From: Gongronella butleri
Taxonomy: Eukaryota; Mucoromycota; Mucoromycetes; Mucorales; Cunninghamellaceae
Assembly (NCBI GenBank): GCA_025201375.1
Contig: JAIWZP010000044.1
Span: 62,001-126,000, forward strand
Reading direction: 5' to 3'
DNA length: 64,000 nt
The notes beneath the pieces are model-generated. The model was not told where the DNA came from, ran no database searches, and was given only the letters and a program-made list of their open reading frames with translations. Each line of letters begins with the position of its first letter. Position 1 is the stretch's first letter. Positions 43,993-55,680 of this stretch are shown here, one piece after another. The position numbers were made by a program, and so were the translations under genes.

Positions 43993-44194
43993 TGTTTACT
44001 GTATGAATAATACTACAGTACAATTTCAATTCCTGAAAAAGACATCGCACTACACTGCTCAAAAACGTACACATTATTTATCATATGTTTCATACCGGTA
44101 TCTTTTAAAATCTAAAGAGTGTGTTTTTCAGACTTTGCTGACCTGCTGCTGTGCCTCCAGAAATTTTTTTACAGCCTACTTGCCCGCAAATGAA
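43993..44194. other. Right flank of the inverted repeat
   Basis: About 200 bp with several TACTGTA/TACAGTA motifs (43991-44025) before the R2 copy starts. Confidence 0.5.
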
Positions 44195-44760
44195 AAACGC
44201 GTCATGGCATTAACTATCGCCCAGTGCTCAGCACGGGACCGCCCGATTTTTTTTGAACTACTCGAAAATTCCAAAAGCGTCAGATTTGTACTATTTTGCA
44301 TTCAACTCGCCATCTGCATGATCGACCCGGCTCAAAAACAGCCGCATCACATTCAGCGCAAAATTTGCACCAAAAAAGCTTAAACCCCCAGAGCGCCACG
44401 ACCACTTTTGAAAAATTCAGGGGTCACTCAGGGGTCACACATTTCAATCTCAGAAAATACCTAATTTGGGAAATTTCGAACTCAGAATGATCAATGCATC
44501 CCAAACAGGTAACTCCGCCAACTTGCGATTGGCAGACAACATGGCAGATCGCCCAACTTTAAGAAAAATGCCCCCAGAGTGACGCATGAACGCCGATCGA
44601 CTGAGAAAATTGCTTACTTTGGGCAAGATTTTTTTTGCAAAAATTTAAGGTTTGACACTTCCAAATTAAGGTGGTGGATTGCATGGAATTTTTATTTTTT
44701 TATTTTTTTATGATACTTCGCACACTTTGTGCGCTGAGTGGGCTGCAGCCTGCTGGTGAA
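44195..44760 (+). repeat. Repeat family R2, copy 2
   Basis: Same orientation and block order as 27590-28195, including TTCAGGGGTCACTCAGGGGT, AACAGGTAACTCCGCC, GACGCATGAACGCCGATCGA and TTTAAGGTTTGACACTTCCA. It differs by scattered substitutions and 1-2 nt indels, so the copies are old. Confidence 0.85.
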
Positions 44761-44799
44761 TAATGACTGATGCAAAAAGTTCAAACACAAGCTAGCGCG

Positions 44800-46560
44800 C
44801 CGCAGGTCATCCCATTAGGTGTTTTGCCCTCCATTTGCTAGTAAAAATTCAATAAAAATCACAGGCTTATTAGACAGTTGTCGAGCAATGTGCGACCAAA
44901 AATTTTGATGAAGAAGTGGATTTTCTCTGCGAGTTTTAGCCATCATCCTAGCATCGATGAAACTGGTCTCATTCGATAGAGATTTAACAGATTCTTTCAA
45001 CATGTTAAAAGCTCCATGTGTCGTGCAATCAGTTGCCAAGAACTTCGAGGTTGAAAATTTTTGAAATGTTTGAACGGCTTTGACAAGCGTACAACGTTAC
45101 ACATCGGGAAGCAAACATTCTGGAAATGACTTCTTCCGAGCGTGTCTCTTTCGAACGGTGTCACTTTCATGGCGATCGAAGAAGAATTTGATCAAGACAT
45201 CGTTATACTGTAATTGTGAAAATCTCGATGTTTTGGATTCATTTGCAGAACGACTCAATGGACCTCTGGTTTTCAAGTCCATGTTGAAAAAAAGGCGCGA
45301 CAAAATTGTCTAATGAAAGGGTTTGGAGGCGATCCAGCCATGGTTATTGTGGTGTATAAGATCATCGCATTTTTGAAGATCTGAATTTTTTGAGATTTCA
45401 CTAGATAATTCTGATTGACCTCTAATTTTCAATGCTATTTTAAAACGAGATGTGCCGAAATAGTTCAGTGGCAAAGCTTTGGGGGCGACCTATTTATGAT
45501 TTGCAGTGGTCAGTACTGTAACAGGATTTGTGCAAATTCGTGAAACCAGTGCATCCCTCGACAACGGCCAGACCAATCTCTGTTTTTAATTTTTTTCTGA
45601 AAAGAGGAACGTTAAAAAATACATGACGTTAAGTTTGGTGGTGATTGAAGCACAATTTTAAGGCGAAATGATTTTTGAAAATGCGTTACAGGCTTGCTGA
45701 CAGCCAAATTTTCAGCAATGTCAAGTTTCTAGAAAAGTCACTCGATAAACCTCGGGGTTTTATTTTTTTTATGAAAAGAGAGGAGCTAAATCCTACGTGT
45801 GGCGAAGTTTCGTGGCTCTGCGATGAGTCCTGATGATGAAATGATTTTTTTAAAATTCGCGAAAAAAAAAATTAGCTGGCCAGGTCAAAATGCATCTTGA
45901 GGGTCCTCCGCTTGAGTGGTGCAAGCCCAGCCAGGAAATGCAAATCAGTTTGGCGACCTACGCGCTGCTGGTGATCTGAGAGCCATGTCATTAGGTGCAG
46001 TGACCCCCTCTTTCTAAGCACATCTGCAATAAATATCGGGGGTCGACTTGACGGTTCTCGAGAAAAAAGCAATCAACTCCAAATTTTAGAAACTTGCATT
46101 TCTCAATCAGTTTTGGTTGCACGCCGATGAAACTGGGTTCATCCGATAGAGAGTCGAATGGCGCGTCTTTTGCCACTGCAGCGCGCATCGTTTTTATATG
46201 TGTATTGCCGAGAAATTCGATGTTGAAATATTTGATCACGCGTTGCAGCAAGTGTACAAAGTTCACGCGTCAATTTTGTAAAGCAGGAACAAATGACGAC
46301 AAGACGTGTATCTTTCCATAGGTGCAAGATTGAGCCCGATCAAAGCATTATTTTGCGCGTGGCGGTCCGAAACGTGAATTTATCGATAAATGTCGATTTT
46401 CTCGTCAGCAGCCCGATTGACCCCCGGATTTTACGCTTGTTCTGAAAAGAGAGTGGCCAAAATATTCTAATGACAAAGTTGCAAGTGTTAGAAGTCACTT
46501 GGTGGTGTGCTACTGTATGTGGATTTGGAAAATCGTGACGTTTCGCAATTTTTCCAAGAG
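44800..46560 (+). repeat. Repeat family R3: diverged repeated blocks
   Basis: The segments 44930-45400 and 46110-46520 share order and wording. Examples are CGATGAAACTGG(T/G)(C/T)TCAT(C/T)CGATAGAGA, GAGG/GATTTTG-type TGTTGAAAA/TATTTGA, and GACC(C/T)C.GGATTTT with AAATATT(C/G)TAATGACAAAG. Shorter related blocks (ctcgataaacctc..tttttttctgaaaagag type) recur near 45410, 45555 and 45740. Frames are full of stops. Possibly part of the same ancient long element as R1, because R3 is followed by an R1-like segment here and again at 55680-56240. Confidence 0.5.
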
Positions 46561-46990
46561 AGTCAGTCGACCATTTTCATGTGGTAAAATTTCGGTCGCT
46601 GAATCGCCACGTTTTTCGCACCACAGATAAACGCGCACTGTTTAGCAACGAAAATGACACAAAAATCATGATTCAACCATCTGGGTTTGGCGGAAAACGC
46701 GATTTCATGTATTTTTAATTCAGTTTTCAACTCAAGGTTACCGGTATCTCGACGAAAATTGGTCGCAGCGCCCTGAAAATTAATCATTAAAAAGAGCGCG
46801 GTGTGTTGCGCACTTGACATTGGTGATCGACGAAAAAGGCTAGGATTCAGAGGAATGAGCGCGTAGTACCAGCCAGAATTTTGCAGCAATAATATTATTA
46901 CGGTACGTATTGTAATAATTGTCGAAGCGTCGTGTTTCGCGCTACGTCTGTGGGGTCAAACAATCACCCTGGAAATGGAACCATCTGATG
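46561..46990 (+). repeat. R1-like segment
   Basis: GCGCCCTGAAAATTAATCATTA..AAAGAGCGC and CTTGACATTGGTGATCGACGAAAAAG correspond to GCGCCTTGAACATTG...AAAGAGCGCAAC and GTAGACATCAGTGATCTCTGAAAAA of copy d. The match is weaker than between the other copies. Confidence 0.4.
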
Positions 46991-47259
46991 GTTTGACTTT
47001 CTGTTAGTCAGGTGAACTGGCCTCAAAACCAGGGATTAAGGATGCAGTTGTCGTCAAAGCGCAATTGGTGGGTCATTTTTAAAAAATGTTCTATCAAATC
47101 AATTTACGCGACGCGATCGCATAATGGCTCTTTTCCATTACGATGAGTTTTTGGTGCTAACTTTCAGATATTTTTCATGTCGAATTGATTGATTTTTATT
47201 AAATGGTCATTGAGAAATATAAAAAAAAACAACGACCAGAGCGTGATTTGATGATCGGC
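46991..47259. other. 3' flank of the next gene
   Basis: About 270 bp, AT-rich, no gene. Confidence 0.4.
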
Positions 47260-49230
47260 CTAAGTGAATGCAACAAAAGAATTGCTGGAGGGACGAAGAC
47301 GAGCAGCGCAAAGGATCGTATCGTTGCGAGTGCTGATGATGACATCATTGTTGTCGAGATGAATAATGTCGTTGATCTGAACCTTGTAGAGTAGGTCTGA
47401 TTCCATGTCAATGTCTGGCACGAAATACTTGCCATTTTCAAGGTACAGTGCATCCCAAAAATAGTCTTGATTGAGAAAAATCATTGCTGAATGCACGATG
47501 CTGTATGGATTGGTCAAGTAATATGTGTTCTCATTTAGAGGGCCAGGAATGTCGTACCCTCTCAGACTGGTCGTGGGCACGCGATTAACAATGATCAATG
47601 CCGGCGCAAACGACGGGAGCTCCAGATCTAGAGTCAGAGGCAGTGACAGTGCGTGTATGCCCTCTAACAAGCACGTCAGATCCCAGACATTGTAGTACAT
47701 GTGCGTGTTCTCCATGGAGTGGTCAAAATAGCCATCGTCATCTTCTTCGTCTTCGCAGCAGCTGACGGCAATCAAACGGAGGCCGTGGTGAACCAAGTCA
47801 AACGCCGAGCCTTCGTCATTTTTCTTGTCTTTGGCCGGGATCACGTAAGCAACGGCAAGATGCTGCACAAACGGGCTGTAGTAGTGGCTTTCAAGGTATT
47901 GGGTATCATCGTCGCTGAAAGAGAGTGAGTCATCTTCTTGAGGAAGGGTGCAAAGGATGTCGCCAGTCAGCCAATCGTATATAGCAATCTCCCATTGGTC
48001 ATGGGCGACGCACAGGAGATGACACAGGCCAAGAGGGGCGTCAAAGAGGGCAATGCTGTCTACGTGTTGCGTGAATGATGTGACGCGGCAGAATTTTGGC
48101 CAGGCGGGGCCGGATGCGGATGATGGAGGCAGCGAAGATGGGTTCAAGGAGAGCGGAAGACGCAATGGAGTCACAGAGGGATCAATGACGTGATGATGCG
48201 GGCGGAGATCGAGTCGAATGAGCTTGCAATGCGCGGCGCGACGCATCTTTTCAGTGCCGGCCATCAACATGAAGATGGTGTGCTTGGTGTCAAAGGTGGC
48301 CGCGTCGCTTTCGTGTTCAAGCAACCAATTGGCCAGGCGCGAGGGGGCCCACGACGGCTTTTTGTGGAAAAGGGAAGCAGCCGAGAAAAATTGCACTTTT
48401 TTGCCAAAGAAGCCATCGCGCGGGTCCAAATTGGCAATGCAGTGCGTCGTGCCGTCGTCATCCACGCGATAGACGAACACTTGCAGCCAGCCGGTGCCAA
48501 CGGAGGTCGTGTTTTGCTGAAATGAATGTTCTCGTATGGCTGCCAAGGCCAAGAGGCGCACACCTTGCAATTGGCCGTCTTGATCGCGCACGAAGATTGT
48601 TTGCAGGCTAGCGATGGCGACATTTTCCACTTGACTGTCAAGTTGGAGCTCCAGCTCGCGGATCTTGCGCCGCGATGGGTACGACCAAAGCGTCACTCGG
48701 TGAGGGCAAAAGTCAGCACCATCCGTGTTGTCGTCAGCGCGTCTGCAACTTGCAATGACACCGGTGCCATTCGCATCAATGTCGGCCATCACGGGAAAAG
48801 GGATCTTTGTGAGATAGCGGTCCTTGGGGTTGATGAACACCTGCTCGTCAAATGTATGCAGCTGATAGTGTGTCATAGGCAGATTGTAGCTTGCAAACCA
48901 CAGGAAGCGCCAATCGAATGGCTTGCCGTTGACAGAGAAAGGCACATTGGTACTCCATTTTGGGTATTCGGCTTTGTACATATGGAACCAAGTCTTTTGG
49001 CATTGGGTGATGACGCTGATCGAAAACAGGGAGGGAGAGAGAGAAGATGAGCGTGTGAGTGATGTATCCCCCATGTTTCCCCATTTTTCCATCTTTCCAC
49101 GTAAAATTGCCAGTATCTTTCTTTACTTTTTCCACTTTTTGTTCACTTTCATCAACTCCTTGGTCAGAGACACGTCGTCAACGCAGTGTTCCGCAATGCG
49201 ATGAAGGATTTCAAGTGAGAGGCGGTCCAT
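47260..49230 (-). CDS. F-box-like protein with predicted beta-propeller C-terminus
   Basis: Two exons, about 620 residues. Exon 1 (MDRLSLEILHRIAEHCVDDV, then SLTKELMKVNKKWK) joins by a GT-AG intron (about 49126-49021) to NVITQCQKTWFHMYKAEYPK. Together they form an F-box-like domain at the very N-terminus, so this is probably an SCF substrate receptor. The rest is beta-rich, with repeated units such as VTLWSYPSRRKIRELELQLD, WLQVFVYRVDDD, WEIAIYDWLTGDILCTLPQE and YYNVWDLTCLLEG. These resemble propeller blades, but I cannot count them reliably. An acidic insert (CCEDEEDDDGYFD) lies at about residue 490. The family beyond the F-box is not recognised. The hidden first exon is needed for the F-box; an intronless reading of the large exon would miss it. 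Confidence 0.75.
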
Positions 49231-49772
49231 GGTGCGTGTCAAAAAGAGAAAAAGGATGAAAAGAGAGACGAAAAAAAAAGAAAATTGAGCGACCGCATGC
49301 CAAAAGTACATAAATCCTTGATTCTTCCCATTGATCTTATCATCATTGATCGCATTGTCCTTTTTTTTTTTTTTGTGGTGTTGCAACTTTCAAGTGAGCC
49401 CTCCCCCCCCCCTTTTTTTTTTTTTTTTTTGTGGAAGTTGACGATTCACTCCAATGGTTGCAAGAATTGATGGAATGGGTGGATGTTCAAGTAAATGATC
49501 TCGTCCACGGATACGAAACTTCACTGCGCCGTGGCCTTGAGAATCAATAGGGCGTCAAAAAAGCAAAAGAAAAAAAAATGCACGTCCACGCGTCGCTTTG
49601 TCCGCAATGGCCGCAACTGTCACACCATTTTGGGGAATTTTGTCCGGCGACGCATCTCGTCGGACAAAAGCCACCCTGTCAGAGTTAGGCAGCAGGCATA
49701 AAAAAAAGGAAAAGGCACCCTTTCTCCGCCCTTTTCTTGTTTTTCTTTCATTTTTTTTGTCTTTTTTACACC
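49231..49772. other. Divergent promoter region
   Basis: 542 bp between the F-box gene and the divergent uL11m gene. Poly-T tracts near 49361-49375 and 49410-49430. No gene. Confidence 0.55.
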
Positions 49773-50216
49773 ATGTCGAAGAAGCAGCAAGCCGCTGAAG
49801 TCCTTGTGCGTCTCCTTGTTGGCGCGGGCAAGGCGTCGCCTCAGCCGCCCGTTGGCCCCGCGCTCGGTGCGCGCGGTGTCAAGTCAATGGATTTTTGCAA
49901 GGCGTTTAACGACAAGACAAAGCACCTTGCTGTTGACACACCTGTCCCGACGGTGATCACGATCAAGCCGGACCGCACGTTTACGTTTGTGACCAAGACA
50001 CCGCCCACGACGTATCTGCTCAAGCGCGCAGCAGGCATTGACAAGGGCGCGTCAAAGCCCGGCACCGAGATTGTCGGCAAGGTCAGCCTTAAGCACGTGT
50101 ACGAAATCGCCAAGCTGAAGCAGCAAGATACCAACCTCAAGCATCTGTCTCTTGAAAGCATCTGCGGAAGCATCATTGGCGTCGCTCGCAGTGTCGGCAT
50201 CCAGGTCATCCACTAA
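49773..50216 (+). CDS. MRPL11: Mitochondrial ribosomal protein uL11m
   Basis: Bacterial-type ribosomal protein L11 of the mitochondrial large subunit (yeast Mrpl19), part of the GTPase-associated centre. Intronless, 147 residues. VRLLVGAGKASPQPPVGPAL is the L11 signature with the conserved proline-rich switch. MDFCKAFNDKT, PVPTVITIKPDRTFTF, KTPPTTYLLKRAAGIDKGAS and the C-terminal SLESICGSIIGVARSVGIQV all align with L11. It is not the cytosolic uL11 (Rpl12), which lacks these bacterial features. There is no long cleavable presequence, as usual for mitochondrial L11. The ATG directly follows a T-rich leader ending CTTTTTTACACC. Confidence 0.93.
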   Translation: MSKKQQAAEVLVRLLVGAGKASPQPPVGPALGARGVKSMDFCKAFNDKTKHLAVDTPVPTVITIKPDRTFTFVTKTPPTTYLLKRAAGIDKGASKPGTEIVGKVSLKHVYEIAKLKQQDTNLKHLSLESICGSIIGVARSVGIQVIH

Positions 50217-50581
50217 AAAGAAAAAAACACACATCAAAAATCGCGATCCTTCGACATCCAATGCCCTTTCCTTCATCCCCTCTCCCTCTCTCTCTCTCTC
50301 TCTCTCTTTCACGCCTTTGTAGTATAGCTCCTTTTCGCTCTTTTCTTTCAAATCATCTCTGTATAGACCCTCTTCATCGAATAAAAAGCAATTTGCATTA
50401 CCATGGTGCTGCTTGATCACGTCAATGGACCCAGGAGAGCGAGCCAACGTGTCATTTGCGTTTTTTTTTTTTTTTTTTTTTTAGGGTTTGAAGAAAAATA
50501 ATGGGCTTTAAAGGTGCCCGGCAAACTCCGGCTGATTTCCTTTCCTTCCTTTTCCCTTCTTTTCCCTTTTTTCATATCGCT
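50217..50581. other. Intergenic
   Basis: 365 bp with a CT repeat (50280-50308) in the uL11m 3' UTR, AATAAA near 50381 and a T22-type tract at 50461-50482 upstream of the PP2C leader. Confidence 0.5.
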
Positions 50582-50718
50582 ATGGCTACACTTCATCGTC
50601 TTTTGAAGAAGCCTCCACGCGCCGTGCACGTTGTACGCGCCTTCTCGTCGGCGGCGGTGCGGCGCTCCCTGGATTATTATCTTGCCAAGTCATATCACGG
50701 TAAGAAAAGCCGTGTTGG

Positions 50719-50762
<44 letters not shown>

Positions 50763-52258
50763 AGCCGCCCAGACTCAATTTGATATTATTTTTTCACGAC
50801 TTAGGGGATCAGCTGCTACGCCTTAACCTGTCGAAAGCCAAGGAACTTCTCGGTAAGCGCGTCGGCTGGCAAAACGGGTGCGAAAAAGGCGCCAAATTCA
50901 CTGTTTTTCCTGTTTCTTTATACGCGATAGGGGTCCGTAGCTCGCGAGGCACGCGGGTAGAAAACGAGGACCAGTGTCGAGCCGTGACCTTAGAACTCCC
51001 ACACGGCAGCCATTTACCCACCATGAAACGAGAAGCCAATCGAGCCTATTTTGGCATTTTTGATGGGTAAATTGCGTTTTGTGCGTTTTGGGCGGCGTGA
51101 TCTTGTGCTGCCATGGCCAGTGGCCACACGGAGCCAAATGACTGACACGCCTTTTTTTTTTTTTGGTACCTAGGCACGGGGGCCCGCTTGTATCAGCGTG
51201 GCTGGCGTCCAAGCTGCACGAAAGGATTGAAACGATCACGCTTTCCGAATTGCCTGATATCCTGTCGACGCTGCGGACGTATCGCGGGTACTTTCGGCGG
51301 TTTCGGATTCCTGCGGTGCTGCGCGACCTTGTAGACGAGAATGGGCATCCGCTTCCCGGGATCGATCCGACGGATTTGACGATTGAGCAGCGATTGACGC
51401 TTGCATTTCTGCAGGCGGACATTGACTGCTTGCAGCCGCTGCGCAAAGAAAAGAATGATGCACACCATGCGGATGAGGGTTCGACGGGCAGCATTGCCAT
51501 CCTGGAACCCCACGACGAAAAGCCATTCTGGGACAGCGATGTGTATGACATTGTCATTGGCCACGTGGGCGACACACGCATCCTGCTTTGTGATGCCAAT
51601 TCGGGCGAGGCGATCACGCTGACCACAGGCGATCATCATCCAGGCAATCCCGTCGAGCATGAGCGGTTACAGCGCTACGCAGGCTTTGTCACCACCGATT
51701 CATGGGGCGACGATCGCATCCTCGGCATGCTCGCCACCAGCCGCGCCTTTGGCGACGCGCGACTCAAGAGCTATGGCGTGTCGGCAGAGCCGGATGTCGT
51801 CCGTCACACAATCACAAAGGACAATCCCGCCGCATTCATGGTAAAATCGCGAATTGTGCCTTTTTTTCCATCTTTTTATTTTCTAATTCCTTTTTTTTTT
51901 CTCCATTTCCAAAGGTTCTCGTGACAGATGGCGTCACGTCCATCATGTCGGACCAGGAAATCATCGATTTTGTACGTAAAAAAAAAAAAAAGAACAGCCA
52001 TTAAGAGCAAATTGAGCAAAAGATGGCATGCAAGCTCACCTGCTATCTTTTCGTTTGAAAAAGGTAAAAGAAAAGAAGGATCCCACGTCGTCGGTGATGC
52101 GCGTGGTCGATGCCGCGGATCAGCTCCATTCCGAGGACAATGTGACGGCGATGGTGGTGCGCTTAAAGGCCTGGGGCTCGCGCATGCACGATTATACCAA
52201 TGACCTGCGCAAATATAGATTAGCAAATTCCAGCATGAGCAATAGACAATCTTGGTGA
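50582..52258 (+). CDS. Mitochondrial PP2C-type protein phosphatase (Ptc6-like)
   Basis: Metal-dependent Ser/Thr phosphatase, PPM family. Six exons, about 425 residues. The N-terminus is basic and amphipathic (MATLHRLLKKPPRAVHVVRA, then FSSAAVRR), a mitochondrial presequence. PP2C motifs: SSRGTRVENEDQCRAV, FGIFDGHGG (metal-binding Asp/Gly; split by an intron after FDG), GSTGSIAIL, IGHVGDTRILLCDA, LGMLATSRAFGDARLK, VLVTDGVTSIMSDQEII and the last metal-site DNVTAMVVRL. The order and the mitochondrial leader fit yeast Ptc6/Aup1, which is linked to mitophagy and pyruvate dehydrogenase regulation. Intron 1 contains 41 consecutive T (50720-50760) followed by a GCAG that cannot be used in frame; the acceptor that keeps the frame is CACGACTTAG near 50803 (SYHG|DQLLRL). 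Confidence 0.88.
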
Positions 52259-52558
52259 ATACCCTGCTCCTCCTCTGCCCTCTTTATTTATCTCTTTCAA
52301 GACGCTCTTGTACTATATTGCTGCAAAAACACATTATTTTAAAAAAGATTCCATTCTCAACCACCTCATGACCTGGATGCTTCCAAACAAAACTGCCGAC
52401 CTTTGTCCTGTTGGTGCACGAGGCAGCGGATGAGCCCATTGCGTTCCTGAAAAATGTTTTTTTATTTTTCCTGGCATCTTTATTTGTCTTTGTTTTTTTT
52501 TTTTTTGTCGCCTTGTCCCTTTTTTTTTTTTATTCGTGGATTTTTCTTTTTTTTTTCA
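52259..52558. other. Intergenic
   Basis: 300 bp with long T tracts just ahead of the GH81 start. No other feature. Confidence 0.45.
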
Positions 52559-55447
52559 ATGTTTTTCGTATGGATTATCATCATTTGGATGACGAGTCCA
52601 TTGTGTTTTGCCGCTAGTAGGAGAGAGGCCGCGAATGAGCGTGTGCGGGCGATGCAGAAGACAATGATTCCGTCGGTGTTTCCGACGATTGAGCACCCAT
52701 TTCCTTCGCAGTATTACAATGGGACACGTACAAGGCCAGTGCCGACAAATGCGTGGCTGTCGAATCTTTTTTACGCGAGCACGAACCACCAGGCACCGAC
52801 AATCACGGATCCGTATATTCTCCGCTTCATGGACGCGCTTGGCGACGGTCCGCCGGGCTTGTCCATTGCGCACGCACAGAAAAAGGTGTACGGTGGCTAC
52901 CCACCCATGAACAATGTGCCTGCAACTGATGTGGGATACATGATCAATCCCGTCGTCGCCGACATCCGTTTTTCCGCAAAAGAGTGGGAAAACGCATTGC
53001 CCGCGTCCTCATCGTCGTCACCCGCGCCAATGGCGCGTCAGCAGCAACAGCAAAAAGAGCAACAGCGCGTCATTTTGCGCCAACAGGTCCTTGATTGGGA
53101 TTTTTTGTGCGCCACCGTGCGATTGACCACGGCCAATGGCACGACTACGGCCACGAATGAGCTACACGTCGATTTCCCACTGTGCAAAGGCATGCCCTAC
53201 GTGACGGCATCGTATCGCAGCTTGACACCCGTCTTTTACACGCAACATGCTTTCATTTCCAAGCCGCCACCTTTGGGTTCGCCTGCACGCCACTTCACCA
53301 TCAGCCTTAATGACGACACACACTATCGCATTTATGCTGTCGATAAACCAATCGCGTGGACACTCGTGTCGCCTAATCTTCTCCAGGCAGATCGTGCGTA
53401 TACAGGCACATTGCGTATCGCCAAGGTGCCAAACCCGAAATTCGAGTCGCTGCTCGATGACCACGCGGCCAATTGGCCTGTTCGAAGCTCGATCAAGTAC
53501 TCGCCAAGGTGAGATGCTTGGTTTTCTGGATGTTTTGAGATGTTGCTTGTCACTTATTCTTTTTTTTCGCTTTTTTTTGCAGCTCTTACACGTTTGATTG
53601 GGAGACAGAGGGCGATCAGGACGAGACATTGCTTATGTATGCTCATGCGCATCACATGACATCGATGATCAACGCGTCAACGACAAGTTTGCGTTTAAGC
53701 TCAGCATCAAAAGGGATGATGCACGGCGTGGTGGGCACGTCGTGGACAATGCACGAACCCACATCCGCGATCAACCAATTGACGTGGTTTCCGACCAGGG
53801 CACGGCCCGACAAGGCCGCACGTTTCGACATTTTGGCCGCTCTTGCCCAGGATATTGATGAGGCCGATTATGACCACGAGACAAACAAGGGCGACAATTA
53901 CTTTTCGGGCAAAGGACTGCAGAAATACGCGCTTCTAGCGCTGCTGCTCAATCGGCCCGATGACACGGACATCAGAAATCCAGAGCTTGCCCTCACCAGC
54001 CTTGAAAAGCTAAAATCGGCGTTCAGCCTCTTTCTCGACAATCGTCAGCAGGATCGCTTTGCGTACGATTCGCTGTATCGCGGCGTCGTCGCTGTCAGCG
54101 GGTTGCCAGAGTCCATGGGCGGCACAGGCAACCCCAATGCCGCGTTCGGACACGCTTACTATAATGACCATCATTATCATCAAGGCTATTTTGTCGTCAC
54201 AGGTGAAAATGCGACTTTTCGTTTTTTATGCGAGTCTGACGCGTCTTTTTTTTTATTTTTGTTAGCTGCCATCATCCATTTGCTTGATCCCGAGTGGCGC
54301 GCTGACGATTTAAAACTGTGGACCGACGCGCTCGTGCGCGATGTTAATGCAAAAGACGGCGATCCTTTGTATGCACCATTCCGTCATTGGGACTGGTTCG
54401 CTGGGCACACGTGGGCAGGTACGACGCGTGTCCAAAGGCGACAAAAACCTACTGAAATGACTCATTTTGTTGGTTTTTAGGCGGCATCAAGCAAAATGGC
54501 GCTTTGGACGGCCGCGATCAAGAGTCTGTGCCCGAATCCATCAATTTTTATTGGGGTGCCAAGCTGTGGGGCATGGTCACGGGCGATCACGCCATGGAGG
54601 AGCTCGCGACACTGCAATTGAACATCATGCGCCGCACCACCTATGATTATTTCTGGCTTCTCGACCGCAATCCCAATTACCCCGTGGGCATGCGTCGCAA
54701 CAAGGTCATGGGCATCTACTTTGAACACCGGACCGACTATGTAAGACGGCAAAGGGCGGCAAAAATAACGTGACGTGTCCATTTTTGACCATTTTTTGGC
54801 TCTTTTTTTTATTAGACCACCTATTTTGGCCGGCGTTTGGAATTCATCCATGGCATCCAGCAGCTGCCCATGACGCCCATGCTGGCGGATGGCTTCAAAA
54901 CACGCGAATTTGTAAGATCGGGGGCCATTGAAAAAGAGATAAATTCGCTCATTGATATTATTTATGCGTGTAGGTGCAGCAAGAGTGGGATCAAAAGCTT
55001 GGAAAGGTGGCGCCATCCATCACGACCGGATGGGCTGGTGTTACGTACATGAATTATGCATTAATCAATCCGACAGATGCATACCACAAGCTCCGCAAGG
55101 TGCCTATGGACGATGGTCAGACGCGCGCGTACTCGCTGTATCTTGCAGCCACGCGGCCAGGCTTTGAGCATCGTGGTAAGGAAACAAAAAGCTAAAGCAA
55201 AAGCAAAAGCAACAAAAAAAAAATAGACGATGGTGGTGAGCTGAATTTTTTTTTTTTTTTTGCAGCCCTGTCGACGTTGCTTTCAGGCCACATCCGCACT
55301 CAACCTAGAGAAGGCAAATCGTATCGTGCCATGGGCGACGGCCGCCGAGGAAGCCAGCCCTTCCAGCCCGCTGACAAAAAGGTCGAGCAGAATCGCATCA
55401 TTGACATTTCGCATAATCATCACGATGACAGATACAATGGCTATTAA
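52559..55447 (+). CDS. Secreted GH81 endo-beta-1,3-glucanase
   Basis: Glycoside hydrolase family 81 endo-1,3-beta-glucanase (Eng1/Acf2 type), which cuts cell-wall glucan, for example in cell separation or growth. Eight or so exons, ~800 residues. ATG 52559 gives a clean signal peptide, [19 protein letters not shown]; upstream in-frame Mets lie in T-rich leader. The N domain has [20 protein letters not shown], the family's opening. The (alpha/alpha)6 catalytic part has [33 protein letters not shown] (catalytic Asp in YNDHHYH), the glutamate motif [20 protein letters not shown] and [10 protein letters not shown]. Later blocks are [12 protein letters not shown] and [14 protein letters not shown]. 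The last exon reads [20 protein letters not shown] and ends NGY. The N-domain carries a Ser/Gln-rich insert ([16 protein letters not shown]). No GPI or transmembrane tail is seen. Confidence 0.92.
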
Positions 55448-55680
55448 AAACGCGCCAACCTCACATTTTGCATTGATTTCATCTTTTTCATCCCTGTATC
55501 ATGGAATTAAAAGCTTGGTTTATCTTTTATTTTGCAATTGGCCATGAGAAAACAGCATTTATACATCAATTTGCTGCTATCAATTGAGCGCGAGAGCAAG
55601 CCTAGGCAGAGATGAAAGGATATTCGGATGTGTCTCTTGTCACCTGTGCAAGTTCATACCGCTCGATTAACAATTTGATG
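55448..55680. other. 3' flank of GH81 gene
   Basis: About 230 bp, AT-rich, no feature. Confidence 0.4.
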
